The notes: a model not told the origin generated them from the sequence alone. 64,000 nt of DNA from Streptomyces albogriseolus (GCA_014650475.1 BMVA01000012.1:174924-238923), one strand, 5' to 3'; positions 10,299-19,678 are shown, counted from the first letter of the stretch. Numbers and translations: made by a program.

Positions 10299-13022
10299 GT
10301 GCCCGAGCGGACCGCGGTCCCCGTCCCGCCCTCGCTTCACTGCGAGGACGCCTACGCGCGGGAGGCCACCGACGTGGCCGACCTGCTGGGCGTCGCTCCG
10401 GCCACGGGCCTGACCACGGCCGAGGCCGAGCGGCGGGCCGCCGACCACGGAGCCAACGAACTGGCCGAACCGGCCCGCAGGCCGCAGTGGCTGCGCCTGC
10501 TGGACCAGTTCCGCAGCTGGCTGATCGGCATCCTGCTCGCCGCGGCGGTCGTCGCCGGCGTCATCGGCGAGATCAAGGACGCGGTCGTCATCACCGTCGT
10601 GCTGTTCGTCAACGCCGTCATCGGCTATGCGCAGGAACGCCGCGCCGAGCGCAGCCTGGAAGCGCTGCGCCGCATGCTCGTCGCCGTCGCCCGGGTGCGC
10701 CGCGACGGCCGGGTGCTGAACATTCCGGCCGGCGCCCTCGTACCGGGCGACATCGTCCTGCTGGAAGCCGGCGACCGCGTACCGGCCGACGGGCGGCTGA
10801 CGGTCGCGGTGTCCGTCGAGGCCGCCGAGGCCGCGCTGACCGGCGAGTCGCACCCGGTAGCGAAATCGACCGCGCCCGCCGTCGGGGAAGGCGACGGCGA
10901 GGCGCCCGTCGCCGAGCGCACCGCCATGCTCTTCATGAACACGGTGCTGACCCGGGGCCGTGCCGAGATGATCGTCACCGCCACCGGCATGCACACCGCG
11001 GTCGGCGCGATCGCCGAGGAACTGCGCACGGGGGGCGACGCGCCCAGTCCGCTGCAGATCCAGATGGACAGTCTCGGCAGGAGACTCGCGCTCGTCAGCG
11101 GGGCCGCCGTGAGCGCCTACGTGCTCGTGTCGCTCGTCCGCGGCGAACCGCTCGCCGACCTCGCGCTGCGGGCCGTCGCGCTGGCGGTCGCGGCCATCCC
11201 CGAAGGGCTGCCCGCGGTCCTCGCGCTCACCCTCGCCCTGGGCGTCTACCGCATGGCCCGCCGCGGCGCCATCGTCAAGCGTCTGGCGTCCGTGGAGGCG
11301 CTCGGCTCGGCGACCGTGGTGTGCAGCGACAAGACCGGCACGCTGACGATGAACGAGATGACCACCCGGGCCCTGTGGGTCGCCGGACGCCGGTACGACG
11401 TGACGGGTGAGGGCTACGACACCGCCGGGGCCGTCCGCGCGGCCGAAGGGCAGCCCGTCCCCGACCTGCGCGACGCGGTCCTGCCCTTCGCCCTGTGCAA
11501 CGACGCCCGGCCCGGCGCCGAGGGCATGACCGGCGATCCCACCGAGGCCGCCCTGCTCGTCCTCGCCGCGAAGGCGGGCCTCGACACCGGCCTGCACACC
11601 CGGACCCCGCGCGTCGGGGAGATCCCCTTCGACCCCGCCGCGAAGTACATGGCCACCTTCCACCCGGGCCCGCACGGATCCGTCCACGTGCACGCCAAGG
11701 GCGCGGTCGACGTCCTGCTGGACCGGTGCACCCACCTGATGACCGACCAGGGTCCCGCCCCCCTCACCGCGGAGCGCCGCCGCGAGGTCTTCGACGTCGC
11801 ACGGCAGATGGGCGAAGAGGGCCTGCGCGTCCTCGGTGCCGCCACCGCCGTGAGCGACCGGCCCGACACCGGTCAGGTGACCGGACTGACGCTCACCGCT
11901 GTCGCGGGCATCACCGACCCACCGCGTCCCCAGGCGCGCGACGCCGTCGCCCTCGCCCAGGCCGCCGGCGTCACCGTGAAGATGATCACGGGGGACCATG
12001 CGGACACCGCCACCGCCATCGCCCGCGAGCTGGGCATCACCGGCGACGTCGTCACCGGGGCCGAGCTGACCCGGATGGGCGAGCAGGACCTCGCGGACCG
12101 CGTCGAGGGCATCGGGGTCTTCGCCCGCGTCGCGCCCGAGCACAAGGTCTCCATCGTCCGCGCCCTCTCCCGGCGCGGGCACATCGTGGCCATGACCGGC
12201 GACGGCGTCAACGACGCGGCCGCCCTGCGCGCCGCGCACATCGGCGTCGCCATGGGCGTCACCGGCACCGACGTCGCCAAGGAAGCCGCCGACATGGTGC
12301 TCACGGACGACGACTTCTCCACCATCGTGCGCGCGGTCCGAGAGGGCCGTTCCATCTACGACAACATCGTCACCTTCGTGCGCTTCCAGCTGTCCACCAA
12401 CATCGGCGCCATCCTCACCCTGCTCGCCACCGTGCTGGCCGGACTGCCCGCCCCCATGTCGGCGATCCAGCTGCTGTGGGTCAACATCATCATGGACGGA
12501 CCGCCCGCCATGGCGCTCGGCATCGACCCGCCACGGGACGACGTGATGCGGCGTCCGCCCCGTCCGCCCGGCGAGCGCATCCTCAACGGCCGACGCCTGA
12601 TCGCCATCACCCGCTCCGGCGTGGTCATGGCCGCCGGCACCGTGGCCGTGTTCGCCTCCGCCCGTGCCCTCACCGACGACACCGCGACAGCGACGACGAT
12701 GGCGTTCACCACGTTCGTACTGTTCCAGCTCTTCAACGCCCTGGCCGTCCGCAGCGAGGGCGGCCCGGTGCTGGGGCGCCATCAGCTGCACAACCGCACC
12801 CTCTGGATCTGCCTGGCGGCAGTGCTCGTCCTTCAGGTCATCGCCGTTCAGGCCCCGTTCGCCCAGGACGTCTTCGACACCGTCGCCCTCAGCGCCGCCC
12901 AGTGGGCCGTCTGCCTGCTCACCGCCTCCAGCGTGCTCCTGACGGAACACGCCTGGCGCGCCGTGCACGCACGACGCGGCACCACAGGTGACGCGGGCGG
13001 GTCGAGCCGCCTCGGGAACTGA
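10299..13022 (+). CDS. P2-type cation-transporting ATPase (Ca2+/Mn2+ type)
   Basis: A 907 aa P-type ATPase. The GTG at 10299 lies five bases after AAGGAG. Visible landmarks in order are the N-terminal cation ATPase domain (DVADLLGVAPATGLT), actuator motif LTGES, PEGLP in TM4 (AAIPEGLPAVLALTLALG), phosphorylation site DKTGTLTMNEMT (Asp about 344), hinge TGDGVND and the TM6 segment LLWVNIIMDGPPAMALG. The PEGL and N-x4-DG motifs fit the P2 calcium/manganese/magnesium branch and exclude heavy-metal P1B pumps. Coupling to usp suggests ion or membrane-potential homeostasis during energy limitation. The exact ion cannot be read from sequence. Confidence 0.92.
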   Translation: MPERTAVPVPPSLHCEDAYAREATDVADLLGVAPATGLTTAEAERRAADHGANELAEPARRPQWLRLLDQFRSWLIGILLAAAVVAGVIGEIKDAVVITVVLFVNAVIGYAQERRAERSLEALRRMLVAVARVRRDGRVLNIPAGALVPGDIVLLEAGDRVPADGRLTVAVSVEAAEAALTGESHPVAKSTAPAVGEGDGEAPVAERTAMLFMNTVLTRGRAEMIVTATGMHTAVGAIAEELRTGGDAPSPLQIQMDSLGRRLALVSGAAVSAYVLVSLVRGEPLADLALRAVALAVAAIPEGLPAVLALTLALGVYRMARRGAIVKRLASVEALGSATVVCSDKTGTLTMNEMTTRALWVAGRRYDVTGEGYDTAGAVRAAEGQPVPDLRDAVLPFALCNDARPGAEGMTGDPTEAALLVLAAKAGLDTGLHTRTPRVGEIPFDPAAKYMATFHPGPHGSVHVHAKGAVDVLLDRCTHLMTDQGPAPLTAERRREVFDVARQMGEEGLRVLGAATAVSDRPDTGQVTGLTLTAVAGITDPPRPQARDAVALAQAAGVTVKMITGDHADTATAIARELGITGDVVTGAELTRMGEQDLADRVEGIGVFARVAPEHKVSIVRALSRRGHIVAMTGDGVNDAAALRAAHIGVAMGVTGTDVAKEAADMVLTDDDFSTIVRAVREGRSIYDNIVTFVRFQLSTNIGAILTLLATVLAGLPAPMSAIQLLWVNIIMDGPPAMALGIDPPRDDVMRRPPRPPGERILNGRRLIAITRSGVVMAAGTVAVFASARALTDDTATATTMAFTTFVLFQLFNALAVRSEGGPVLGRHQLHNRTLWICLAAVLVLQVIAVQAPFAQDVFDTVALSAAQWAVCLLTASSVLLTEHAWRAVHARRGTTGDAGGSSRLGN

Positions 13023-13129
13023 ACGGACGGCCGGCGCGGGCACCGCACCTCCAGCCGACCGAGTACGAGCCACGCGTGCCGACGCGCCCGCCGCTCGGCG
13101 CCCCCGCGTGACGTCGCCTCGTCCGCCGG

Positions 13130-13163
13130 TCCGGACGGCCGCCGGCACCGAGGACCGTCCGGA
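13130..13163. terminator. Hairpin between convergent ATPase and exporter genes
   Basis: TCCGGACGG and CCGTCCGGA form a perfect 9 bp stem with a 16-base loop in the 167 bp between two convergent genes. It could end transcription from either side. Confidence 0.4.
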
Positions 13164-13189
13164 TCCCGCCGCTCCGGGTCACGACCAGC

Positions 13190-14626
13190 TCAGTGCACGT
13201 GCGGGCCACCGGTCGACCGCGGTGTGCCTGGCGGGACGAGCCCCAGGGACACGGCGGCGCCGAGAGCGGCCGCCACGGCGCACACCGTGAACGCGTCGCC
13301 GAAGCCTTCCACCGAGCCGCGCTCGAAGCCGGAGGCTGCCACGGTCGAGACGACGGCGACGCCGACCGAGCCACCCACCTCGTGGAAGGTGTTGACGACT
13401 CCGGAGGCGAGCCCTGCCTCCTGGTGCCCGACCATGCCCAGGGCGGTCGTGGTGGCGGTGACGAAGACCGCGCCGAGGCCGAGGGAGGCGATGACGAAAC
13501 CCGGCAGAAGCCCGCCGTACACACTGCCGGTCTCGGACAACCGGGTCAGCGGGAGGGTGCCGACGGCCGCGAGGGCCATGCCGGCGACGGCCGTCGGACG
13601 GCTGCCGATCCGCCCCACGAGCCGGGAGGCGAGGTGGGCGCCCGTACCGGTGGCCACGGCGACGGGCAGGAAGACCACGCCGGTCTTCAGCGCACTGAGG
13701 CCGCGGATGTGCTGGAGGTAGACGGACCCGAGGAAGAAGTACGCGATCAGCAGCCCCGTCGCGATCAGCATCAGGAACGCTCCCGCCAGCACCGGCCGCC
13801 GAGTGAACATCCGCAGGTCCATCAGAGGGGCGCGACTGGTTCGTTCGACCGCCGCGAAGGCCGCGTACGCGACCGCCGCACCGGCCAGTGGCAGCAGGGT
13901 CGAGGCGTCCGCCCAGCCGGCCTCCCCCGCCTCGACCAGGCCGTAGATCAGAGCGGCCGTGCCCGTGGTGACGAGCAGCGCACCAGGGACGTCGAGCCGC
14001 GCGGGCCGCGGGGCCCGGGCCGGCACGAAGGCGGGCAGGGCGGCCAGCAGGAGCAGTCCGACCGGCACGTTGACGAAGAACACCCACGGCCAGCCGGGGC
14101 CGTCGGTCAGAGCCCCGCCGAGGAGCACGCCGGCCGCCGAACCGGTCCCGCCGATCGCCGCCCAGACACCGAGGGCCTTGGTGCGTTCCGCGCCGTGGAA
14201 GGTCGTGGTGACGATGGACAGCGCGGCCGGGGACAGCAAGGCCGCGCCGACGCCCTGGCCGATCCTGCCGCCGAGCAGTGCCGGGGCGTTCTGGGCCAGA
14301 CCGGTGACCAGTGAGGCGGCGGTGAAGAGGGCGAGTCCGGCGAGCAGGGTCCGGCGGGCGCCGAGAGCGTCGGCGAGTCGGCCGCCGAGCAGCATCAGCC
14401 CGCCGAAGCAGAGGGTGTAGGCGGTGACCGCCCAGGTCAGCGTCTCCCGGCCGAGGCCGAGGTCGGCCGCCATGTCGGGCAGGGCGACGTTCACGACGGT
14501 GACGTCGAGGATCAGCATGAACTGGGCGAGGCAGACCAGTGCGAGGGCTGCCCAGCGGCGTGGGTCGGCGGGCGGGTGGTGGCCGTGTTCGGCCGTGTGC
14601 GCGGCACCGGCTGCGGAGTGGGTCAT
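13190..14626 (-). CDS. MFS drug exporter, DHA2-like (second gene of pair)
   Basis: A 478 aa major facilitator protein starting MTHSAAGAAHTAEHGHH. The His-rich soluble leader precedes a first helix typical of DHA2 exporters (LAQFMLILDVTVVNVALPDMA). The motif-A-like loop GGRLADALGARRTLLAG is present, and about 14 hydrophobic segments are expected. These proteins expel cationic drugs or secondary metabolites using the proton gradient. Its ATG overlaps the stop of the upstream exporter (ATGA), so both are translated from one message controlled by the divergent TetR. Substrate unknown. Confidence 0.9.
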   Translation of the reverse strand: MTHSAAGAAHTAEHGHHPPADPRRWAALALVCLAQFMLILDVTVVNVALPDMAADLGLGRETLTWAVTAYTLCFGGLMLLGGRLADALGARRTLLAGLALFTAASLVTGLAQNAPALLGGRIGQGVGAALLSPAALSIVTTTFHGAERTKALGVWAAIGGTGSAAGVLLGGALTDGPGWPWVFFVNVPVGLLLLAALPAFVPARAPRPARLDVPGALLVTTGTAALIYGLVEAGEAGWADASTLLPLAGAAVAYAAFAAVERTSRAPLMDLRMFTRRPVLAGAFLMLIATGLLIAYFFLGSVYLQHIRGLSALKTGVVFLPVAVATGTGAHLASRLVGRIGSRPTAVAGMALAAVGTLPLTRLSETGSVYGGLLPGFVIASLGLGAVFVTATTTALGMVGHQEAGLASGVVNTFHEVGGSVGVAVVSTVAASGFERGSVEGFGDAFTVCAVAAALGAAVSLGLVPPGTPRSTGGPHVH

Positions 14627-16203
14627 GGCGAGTCCTTCTGGTGCGTTGTTCCGGTCGTGTCCGCGCCTCGGGACGGCGCGAGGAGAAGGGCGAGGAGCAC
14701 GCCGGCCGCGGTGACGCCTGCTCCGGCGGCCATCGCCGGCCCCATGCCGTCGACGAAGGCGCGGCGGGCGGCTTCGGCGAACACGGTCCCGGCGTCGCCG
14801 GGCAGGTGCTCGGCGAGGGCGAGCGCGGTGCCCAGGGAGTCCATGGCGGATTCGAGGAGCCTCTCGGGAACAGGGGCAGGGACGGCTCCGGTTTCGAGTC
14901 CGCTGCGGTAGCGGTCGGAGAGCAGGCTGCCCATGACCGCGACTCCGGTCGCCGCTCCGAGCTGGATGGCGGCGCTGTTGGTGGCCGAGCCGACGCCGAG
15001 GTCGGTTTCCGGCAGCGAGCCGACGATGGCGTCGCTGGTGGCCGTGATGACGAGCCCGGCGCCCGCTCCCAGCAGCAGCGTCGCCACAAGCGCCCGGCCG
15101 TAGCCGTCCGTCGCCTCGGTGGTGGCGAGCACCGCGGCGGAGGCAGAGAGCAGGGCGAGCCCTGCGGCCGACACCGCGCGCATGCCGAGGCGCGGTGCGA
15201 GCACGCCTGCCAGCGGGCCGGCGACCAGCAGGGCGAGCGCGGCGGGGCCGAGCCGCACTCCGGTCTGTCCGGCGCTGTACCCGAGCACGAACTGGAAGTG
15301 CTGTACGGCCACGAACAGCGTGCCGATCAGTGCGAACGCTCCCAGCATGACCAGCAGGTCACCGGCCGCGAGCGCACGGTGCCGGAAGATCCGGGGCGGC
15401 AGCATGGGAGAGGCGGACCTGCGCTGCCAGACGACGAAGGCGGTCAGCAGGAGGGCGCCCGCCGCGAAGGCGGTCCGCACCGCGGGGCTCGTCCAGCCGC
15501 GGTCGGGCCCTTCGATGACTGCCCACAGCACACTCCCCACGGCCGCGACGGACAGCAGGGCCCCGGCCGGGTCCAGCCGCCCGCTCCCGGGGGCGCGGGA
15601 GTCGGGCACCAGCAGCGCGGCGGCGATCAGGCCCGCGACACCGAGGGGGAGATTGATCAGGAACACCGAGCCCCACCAGTAGTGGCTCAGCAGCCAGCCG
15701 CCGACCATCGGCCCGATCACCGTCCCGACGCCGACGGCCGCCGACCAGATGCCGATCGCCTTGGTGCGTTCGGCACCGCGCGGGAAGACCGTCCCGATGA
15801 CGGCGAGCGTGGCCGGCATGATCAACGCCTCCCCGACCCCCATGGCCCCACGCGCGAGCACGAGGGTGGTGACGGAGCCGGCATACGCGGCGAGCACGGA
15901 CGCCGCCGTGAACAGCGCCAGCCCCGACATGAAGATCCATTTGCGGCCGAGCCGGTCCGCCAGGCTGCCGCAGAACAGCACCAGGCTGCCCGACATCAAC
16001 GCATAGCTGTCGACGATCCACTGCAACTGGCTGGTGGAGGCGCCGAGTTCACCGACGAGGGTCGGCAGGGCCACGTTCAGCACGGTGGTGTCGAGCCCGA
16101 CGACCAGCATGCTCACACTCACGACGGCGAGGGTGAGCCATCGCCGGGCCGGCGGGTCGCCGGTCCGTGGCGGGGCGGTCACCGGGTGAGTCACGGAGGG
16201 CAT
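14623..16203 (-). CDS. MFS drug exporter, DHA2-like (first gene of pair)
   Basis: A 526 aa 14-helix major facilitator protein. The ATG at 16203 (MPSVTHPVTAPPRTG) is chosen because AAAGGGGA precedes it. The in-frame ATG seven codons upstream would place that site inside the gene. Helix 1 shows SVSMLVVGLDTTVLNVALPTL and the loop motif CGSLADRLGRKWIFMSG, both typical of EmrB/QacA-type exporters. Helix 5 contains the antiporter-like GVGTVIGPMVGG. It is divergent from a TetR gene across a repeat-rich operator, a classic self-regulated efflux arrangement. The two exporters are different proteins, not recent duplicates. Confidence 0.92.
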   Translation of the reverse strand: MPSVTHPVTAPPRTGDPPARRWLTLAVVSVSMLVVGLDTTVLNVALPTLVGELGASTSQLQWIVDSYALMSGSLVLFCGSLADRLGRKWIFMSGLALFTAASVLAAYAGSVTTLVLARGAMGVGEALIMPATLAVIGTVFPRGAERTKAIGIWSAAVGVGTVIGPMVGGWLLSHYWWGSVFLINLPLGVAGLIAAALLVPDSRAPGSGRLDPAGALLSVAAVGSVLWAVIEGPDRGWTSPAVRTAFAAGALLLTAFVVWQRRSASPMLPPRIFRHRALAAGDLLVMLGAFALIGTLFVAVQHFQFVLGYSAGQTGVRLGPAALALLVAGPLAGVLAPRLGMRAVSAAGLALLSASAAVLATTEATDGYGRALVATLLLGAGAGLVITATSDAIVGSLPETDLGVGSATNSAAIQLGAATGVAVMGSLLSDRYRSGLETGAVPAPVPERLLESAMDSLGTALALAEHLPGDAGTVFAEAARRAFVDGMGPAMAAGAGVTAAGVLLALLLAPSRGADTTGTTHQKDSP

Positions 16204-16247
16204 GGGGTCCCCTTTCGTACGCATGGCCTTGCTCGACGGGCTCTCAT

Positions 16248-16293
16248 CTGAACCATACCGTTCAGTTCACTTGAACTCAACAGTTCAGTTCAG
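16248..16293. promoter_or_regulatory. Dense TetR operator region with GTTCA/TGAAC repeats
   Basis: Three overlapping symmetric elements lie between the exporter and tetR starts: CTGAAC-CATACC-GTTCAG (16248-16265), AGTTCA-CT-TGAACT (16264-16277), and a direct repeat GTTCAGTTCA at 16260-16269 and 16283-16292. This is what a cooperative TetR dimer site would look like. Binding by the adjacent regulator is inference. Confidence 0.65.
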
Positions 16294-16312
16294 TGGGTGT
16301 TAGGGTCGAGGC

Positions 16313-16960
16313 ATGAGCGTGGACAGCGTCAAACGGCCCCCCAGCGGGCCCCGCGCGGAGCTCAAGCGGCAGGCCATCCTGCGGGCCGCCCGCGAGCTGT
16401 TCCTGCGGGAGGGCTTCGGCGTGGGCATGGACAGCATCGCCGCCGAGGCAGGCGTGTCGAAGGTGACCGTCTACAACCACTTCGGCAGCAAGGAAGCCCT
16501 GTTCACCTCGGTGATCACGAGCGCACTCGACGAACCGCTCGCCGGAGAGTCGTCCGCCGCGCTGGAGGGCCTGGCCGACGCCGGGGACCTGCGGGCCGCC
16601 CTCGTCGAGGCGGCCCGCACGTGGGTGCACGCCGTCCGCGCCAACCACGAGGTCACCGCCCTGCGCAACCTCGTCGCCGCCGAGCTCCACCGCTTCCCCG
16701 AGCTGGGCGAGGCCTGGAGACACCGCGGCACGGAAGGCCACCACCCCGCGGTCGCGGGCGCCCTGCGCACCCTCGCGGATCAGGGCCGGCTCGTGATCCC
16801 CGACCTCCAGGTGGCGGTCATCCAGTTCTACGGGCTTCTGGTCTTTCCCCACGTGGTCTTCAGTTCCTACGGCACACAGATCGACGAGGATCTGACCGAC
16901 CGTCTCATCACCGGCGGCGTCGACATGTTCCTGGCCCACTACGGCACACAGAGCACATAG
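16313..16960 (+). CDS. TetR/AcrR-family repressor of the exporter pair
   Basis: A 215 aa regulator. Residues about 15-65 form the TetR helix-turn-helix (AILRAARELFLREGFG…SKVTVYNHFGSKEALF). The rest is an all-helical ligand domain with the YbiH/RutR-like C-terminus (LVFPHVVFSSYGTQIDEDL). It is divergent from the two DHA2 exporters with a palindromic spacer, so it should repress both its own gene and the exporters until a substrate binds. The inducer cannot be named from sequence. Confidence 0.92.
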   Translation: MSVDSVKRPPSGPRAELKRQAILRAARELFLREGFGVGMDSIAAEAGVSKVTVYNHFGSKEALFTSVITSALDEPLAGESSAALEGLADAGDLRAALVEAARTWVHAVRANHEVTALRNLVAAELHRFPELGEAWRHRGTEGHHPAVAGALRTLADQGRLVIPDLQVAVIQFYGLLVFPHVVFSSYGTQIDEDLTDRLITGGVDMFLAHYGTQST

Positions 16961-17014
16961 CGGCACACCCGCGTCGAGGCAGGCCGGCGCCCGGACCAGG
17001 GTGACGGCGGCGGC

Positions 17015-18994
17015 TCACTCGGCGGCCCGCCTCCAGGCCGCTTCGCGCAGCAGCCGCAGTCCGTTGAGTCCGACGATGACGGTGGAGCCCTCGTGTCCCG
17101 CGACGCCGAGCGGCAACGGCAGGCTGCCGGCCAGGTCCCAGATCACCAGGCCGGTGATGAAGACCCCGGCGATGACCAGGTTCTGCACGACAAGCCTGCG
17201 GGCGCGCCGGGACAGGGCGATCACGGCGGGGACGGTGGCGAGTTCGTCGCGGACGACGACGGCGTCGGCGGTCTCCAGAGCGAGGTCGGAGCCCGCCCGT
17301 CCCATCGCGACGCCGGTGTGCGCGGCTGCCAGCGCCGGGGCGTCGTTGACGCCGTCGCCGACCACCATCACCTTGCGGCCGGCGTTCTCCAGTTCCCGGA
17401 CCGCGCTCACCTTGTGCTGGGGCAGCAGTCCGGCCCGTACGTCCTCGATGCCGACCTCGGCGGCCAGGCGGGCGGCAGCGCGCGGGGCGTCACCGGTCAG
17501 CAGTACGGGTGCGGTCCCCGTGAGGGACGTCAGCGAGGTGACGGTGGCGGTGGCGTCGGGGCGCAGCCGGTCCGCGATGCCGAGCACACCCGCCGGCGTG
17601 CCGTCCACCGTGACCAGCACGGCGGTCCGCCCGCCGTCCTCCAGCTCCCCGGCGAGCACCGCCGCACGGGCGGCGTCCACGTCCGCCGCTCCGCCGAGGA
17701 ACCGCCCAGGGGCTCCGACGGCGACCACGCGTCCGTCGACGGTGGCGATCACCCCGACGCCGGGGGTGGAGCCGAAGTCCTCCGCCACCGGCAGCACGAG
17801 CCCGCGTTCGCGTGCCGCGTCCACGACGGCACGGGCCAGCGGATGCTCGCTCGGGTGCTCCACGGCGGCCGCGAGGCGCAGCAACTCGCCCTCGTCCAGC
17901 CCGGATCCGGCCAGCGGGCGGACATCGGTGACCCGCGGCGTGCCCTCGGTCAGGGTGCCGGTCTTGTCGAGCGCCACCGCGTCGACCTGCCCCAGCCGCT
18001 CCATCACCACCGCCGACTTGACCAGCACGCCGTGCCGTCCGGCGTTCGCGATGGCCGACAGCAGGGGCGGCATCGTCGCCAGGACGACCGCGCACGGCGA
18101 GGCCACGATCATGAAGGTCATCGCTCGCAACAGCGCGTCGGCGAGGTTCGCGCCGAAGAACAGCGGGACGAGGAACACCGCGAGGGTCGCCACCACCATG
18201 CCCAGTGAGTAGCGCTGTTCGACCTTCTCGATGAACAACTGGGTCGGCGCCTTGGTCTCGGACGCCTCCTCCACCATCCGCACGATCCGGGCGATCACCG
18301 TGTCGGAGGCGTCGCGCTCGACGCGGATCCGCAGGGCGCCGGTGCCGTTGAGGGTGCCCGCGAAGACCTCGTCGCCCCGCTCCTTGGCCACGGGCAGCGG
18401 CTCACCGGTGATGGTCGCCTGGTCGACGTCGCTCGCTCCGTCGAGCACACGGCCGTCGGCGCCGATGCGCTCTCCGGGCCGTACGAGGACGGTGTCCCCG
18501 ACGGCCAGCTCCGCCACGCCGACGGACGCCTCGCCGCCGTCGGCGTCGACGCGGGTGGCCGTGGCCGGCGCCAGGTCGAGCAGACCGCGCACCGAGTCGG
18601 CGGTCCGTGCCGTGGCCAGGGCCTCCAGCGCACCGGACGTGGCGAAGATGACGATCAGCAGCGCGCCGTCCATCACCTGTCCGATCGACGCCGCCCCGAG
18701 AGCGGCGACGACCATCAGCAGGTCGACATCGAGGGTCTTCTCCCGCAGCGCCCGCAGGCCCGCCCACCCCGGCTCCCAGCCGCCGGCCGCGTACGTCACC
18801 GCGTACAGCGGACCCCACGCCCAGGCCGGGGCGCCGGCCAGCTGCAGCGGCAGCGCGAGCAGGAAGAAGACGGTGGCCGCGGCCGCCCAGCGCGCCTCGG
18901 GCAGGGCGAGGACGCGGGTACGGCGCCGGGGCGCCGCGCCGTCGCGCGGAGAAAGGGCCTGGTCGGCCGGGGCGGGAGCGAGGGCGGAAGTCAT
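17015..18994 (-). CDS. P1B-4-type heavy-metal ATPase (Co/Ni/Zn/Fe class exporter)
   Basis: A 659 aa P-type ATPase without an N-terminal metal-binding HMA domain. The TM metal site is SPC (IVASPCAVVLATMPPLL) and a late helix carries HEGST (AGHEGSTVIVGLNGLRLL). This SPC…HEG[GS]T combination defines the P1B-4 class, represented by CoaT and mycobacterial CtpD. Other landmarks are TITGEPLPVAKE, DKTGTLTEGTPR (Asp about 343), SEHPLARAV and GDGVND. It should export a divalent metal such as Co2+, Zn2+, Ni2+ or Fe2+. It is divergent from a SmtB/ArsR sensor with an intact alpha-5 metal site, which supports metal-induced expression. Confidence 0.93.
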   Translation of the reverse strand: MTSALAPAPADQALSPRDGAAPRRRTRVLALPEARWAAAATVFFLLALPLQLAGAPAWAWGPLYAVTYAAGGWEPGWAGLRALREKTLDVDLLMVVAALGAASIGQVMDGALLIVIFATSGALEALATARTADSVRGLLDLAPATATRVDADGGEASVGVAELAVGDTVLVRPGERIGADGRVLDGASDVDQATITGEPLPVAKERGDEVFAGTLNGTGALRIRVERDASDTVIARIVRMVEEASETKAPTQLFIEKVEQRYSLGMVVATLAVFLVPLFFGANLADALLRAMTFMIVASPCAVVLATMPPLLSAIANAGRHGVLVKSAVVMERLGQVDAVALDKTGTLTEGTPRVTDVRPLAGSGLDEGELLRLAAAVEHPSEHPLARAVVDAARERGLVLPVAEDFGSTPGVGVIATVDGRVVAVGAPGRFLGGAADVDAARAAVLAGELEDGGRTAVLVTVDGTPAGVLGIADRLRPDATATVTSLTSLTGTAPVLLTGDAPRAAARLAAEVGIEDVRAGLLPQHKVSAVRELENAGRKVMVVGDGVNDAPALAAAHTGVAMGRAGSDLALETADAVVVRDELATVPAVIALSRRARRLVVQNLVIAGVFITGLVIWDLAGSLPLPLGVAGHEGSTVIVGLNGLRLLREAAWRRAAE

Positions 18995-19087
18995 CGCAGC
19001 GTTGTTCCTTCACGACGGCATGACGGCATGACGGCACAGCGGTCGGCCGGAACGCCGGCGCCGCTCGCTCCACGCTACAGGACCACT

Positions 19088-19115
19088 TGAAGAGCCATTC
19101 ATGTGTTCATGGGTT
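19088..19115. promoter_or_regulatory. Probable ArsR/SmtB operator
   Basis: TGAA-GAGCCA-TTCA (19088-19101) is an interrupted palindrome, followed by a direct repeat of TTCATG. It lies between the divergent metal ATPase and the ArsR gene. TGAA…TTCA arms are typical of SmtB-family sites. Confidence 0.5.
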
Positions 19116-19145
19116 GTGCTCGTCGTACTCCGTAGGATGAGGGCC

Positions 19146-19526
19146 ATGGGCCATGGAGCTGACGCCAAGAACACCACCACCGCGCGGGAGCGGCTCGAGA
19201 CCGTAGGCGCCGCTGACGTGGCCGCCACCCTCCAGGCCCTCGCCACGCCCTCCCGGCTGCGGATCCTGGCCCGCCTCCAGGAAGGCCCGTGCGCGGCGAC
19301 CGAACTCGCCGACGCCGTCGGCATGGAACAGTCCGCCTGCTCCCATCAACTGCGCCTGCTCCGCAACCTCGGCCTGGTCACCGGTGAGCGCCGGGGCCGC
19401 TCGATCATCTACGCCCTCTACGACAACCACGTCGCCGAACTTCTCGAGCAGGCCCTCTACCACGTCGAGCACCTGCGCGTCGGCCTGCGCGACACCCCGG
19501 CCTCGGCCCCGACCGCCGTCACGTGA
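19146..19526 (+). CDS. ArsR/SmtB-family metal-sensing repressor
   Basis: A 126 aa winged-helix repressor. I place the start at ATG 19146 (MGHGADAKN), preceded by GATGAGGG; two earlier in-frame starts exist. The DNA-binding helices are in LATPSRLRILARLQEG…EQSACSHQLRLLRNLGLV. The C-terminal helix reads DNHVAELLEQALYHVEH. Its D, H(+2), H(+13) and H(+16) spacing reproduces the alpha-5 zinc/cobalt site of CzrA and SmtB exactly. The protein should therefore release DNA on binding Zn2+, Co2+ or Ni2+ and derepress the divergent P1B-4 pump. Confidence 0.9.
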   Translation: MGHGADAKNTTTARERLETVGAADVAATLQALATPSRLRILARLQEGPCAATELADAVGMEQSACSHQLRLLRNLGLVTGERRGRSIIYALYDNHVAELLEQALYHVEHLRVGLRDTPASAPTAVT

Positions 19527-19590
19527 GGCCCGCATCGTCGCCCCGCCGACACCGTCATGGTGCCCCCACGCACTCCCACTTCCAGAACTA

Positions 19591-19603
19591 TGGTGTCCCA
19601 CCA
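19591..19603. promoter_or_regulatory. Small palindrome upstream of MHS transporter, TGGTG-TCC-CACCA
   Basis: A perfect 5-3-5 inverted repeat in the 152 bp between arsR and the transporter gene, about 75 bp before its start. It could be a binding site for the PucR-type regulator encoded downstream. No direct evidence. Confidence 0.25.
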
Positions 19604-19678
19604 CATACGCCACTGATCTGCGGCTTCCTACGGTATGGCGACACGCAAACGTCCCCGCAACGCCAGGAAGTGGTGCCG

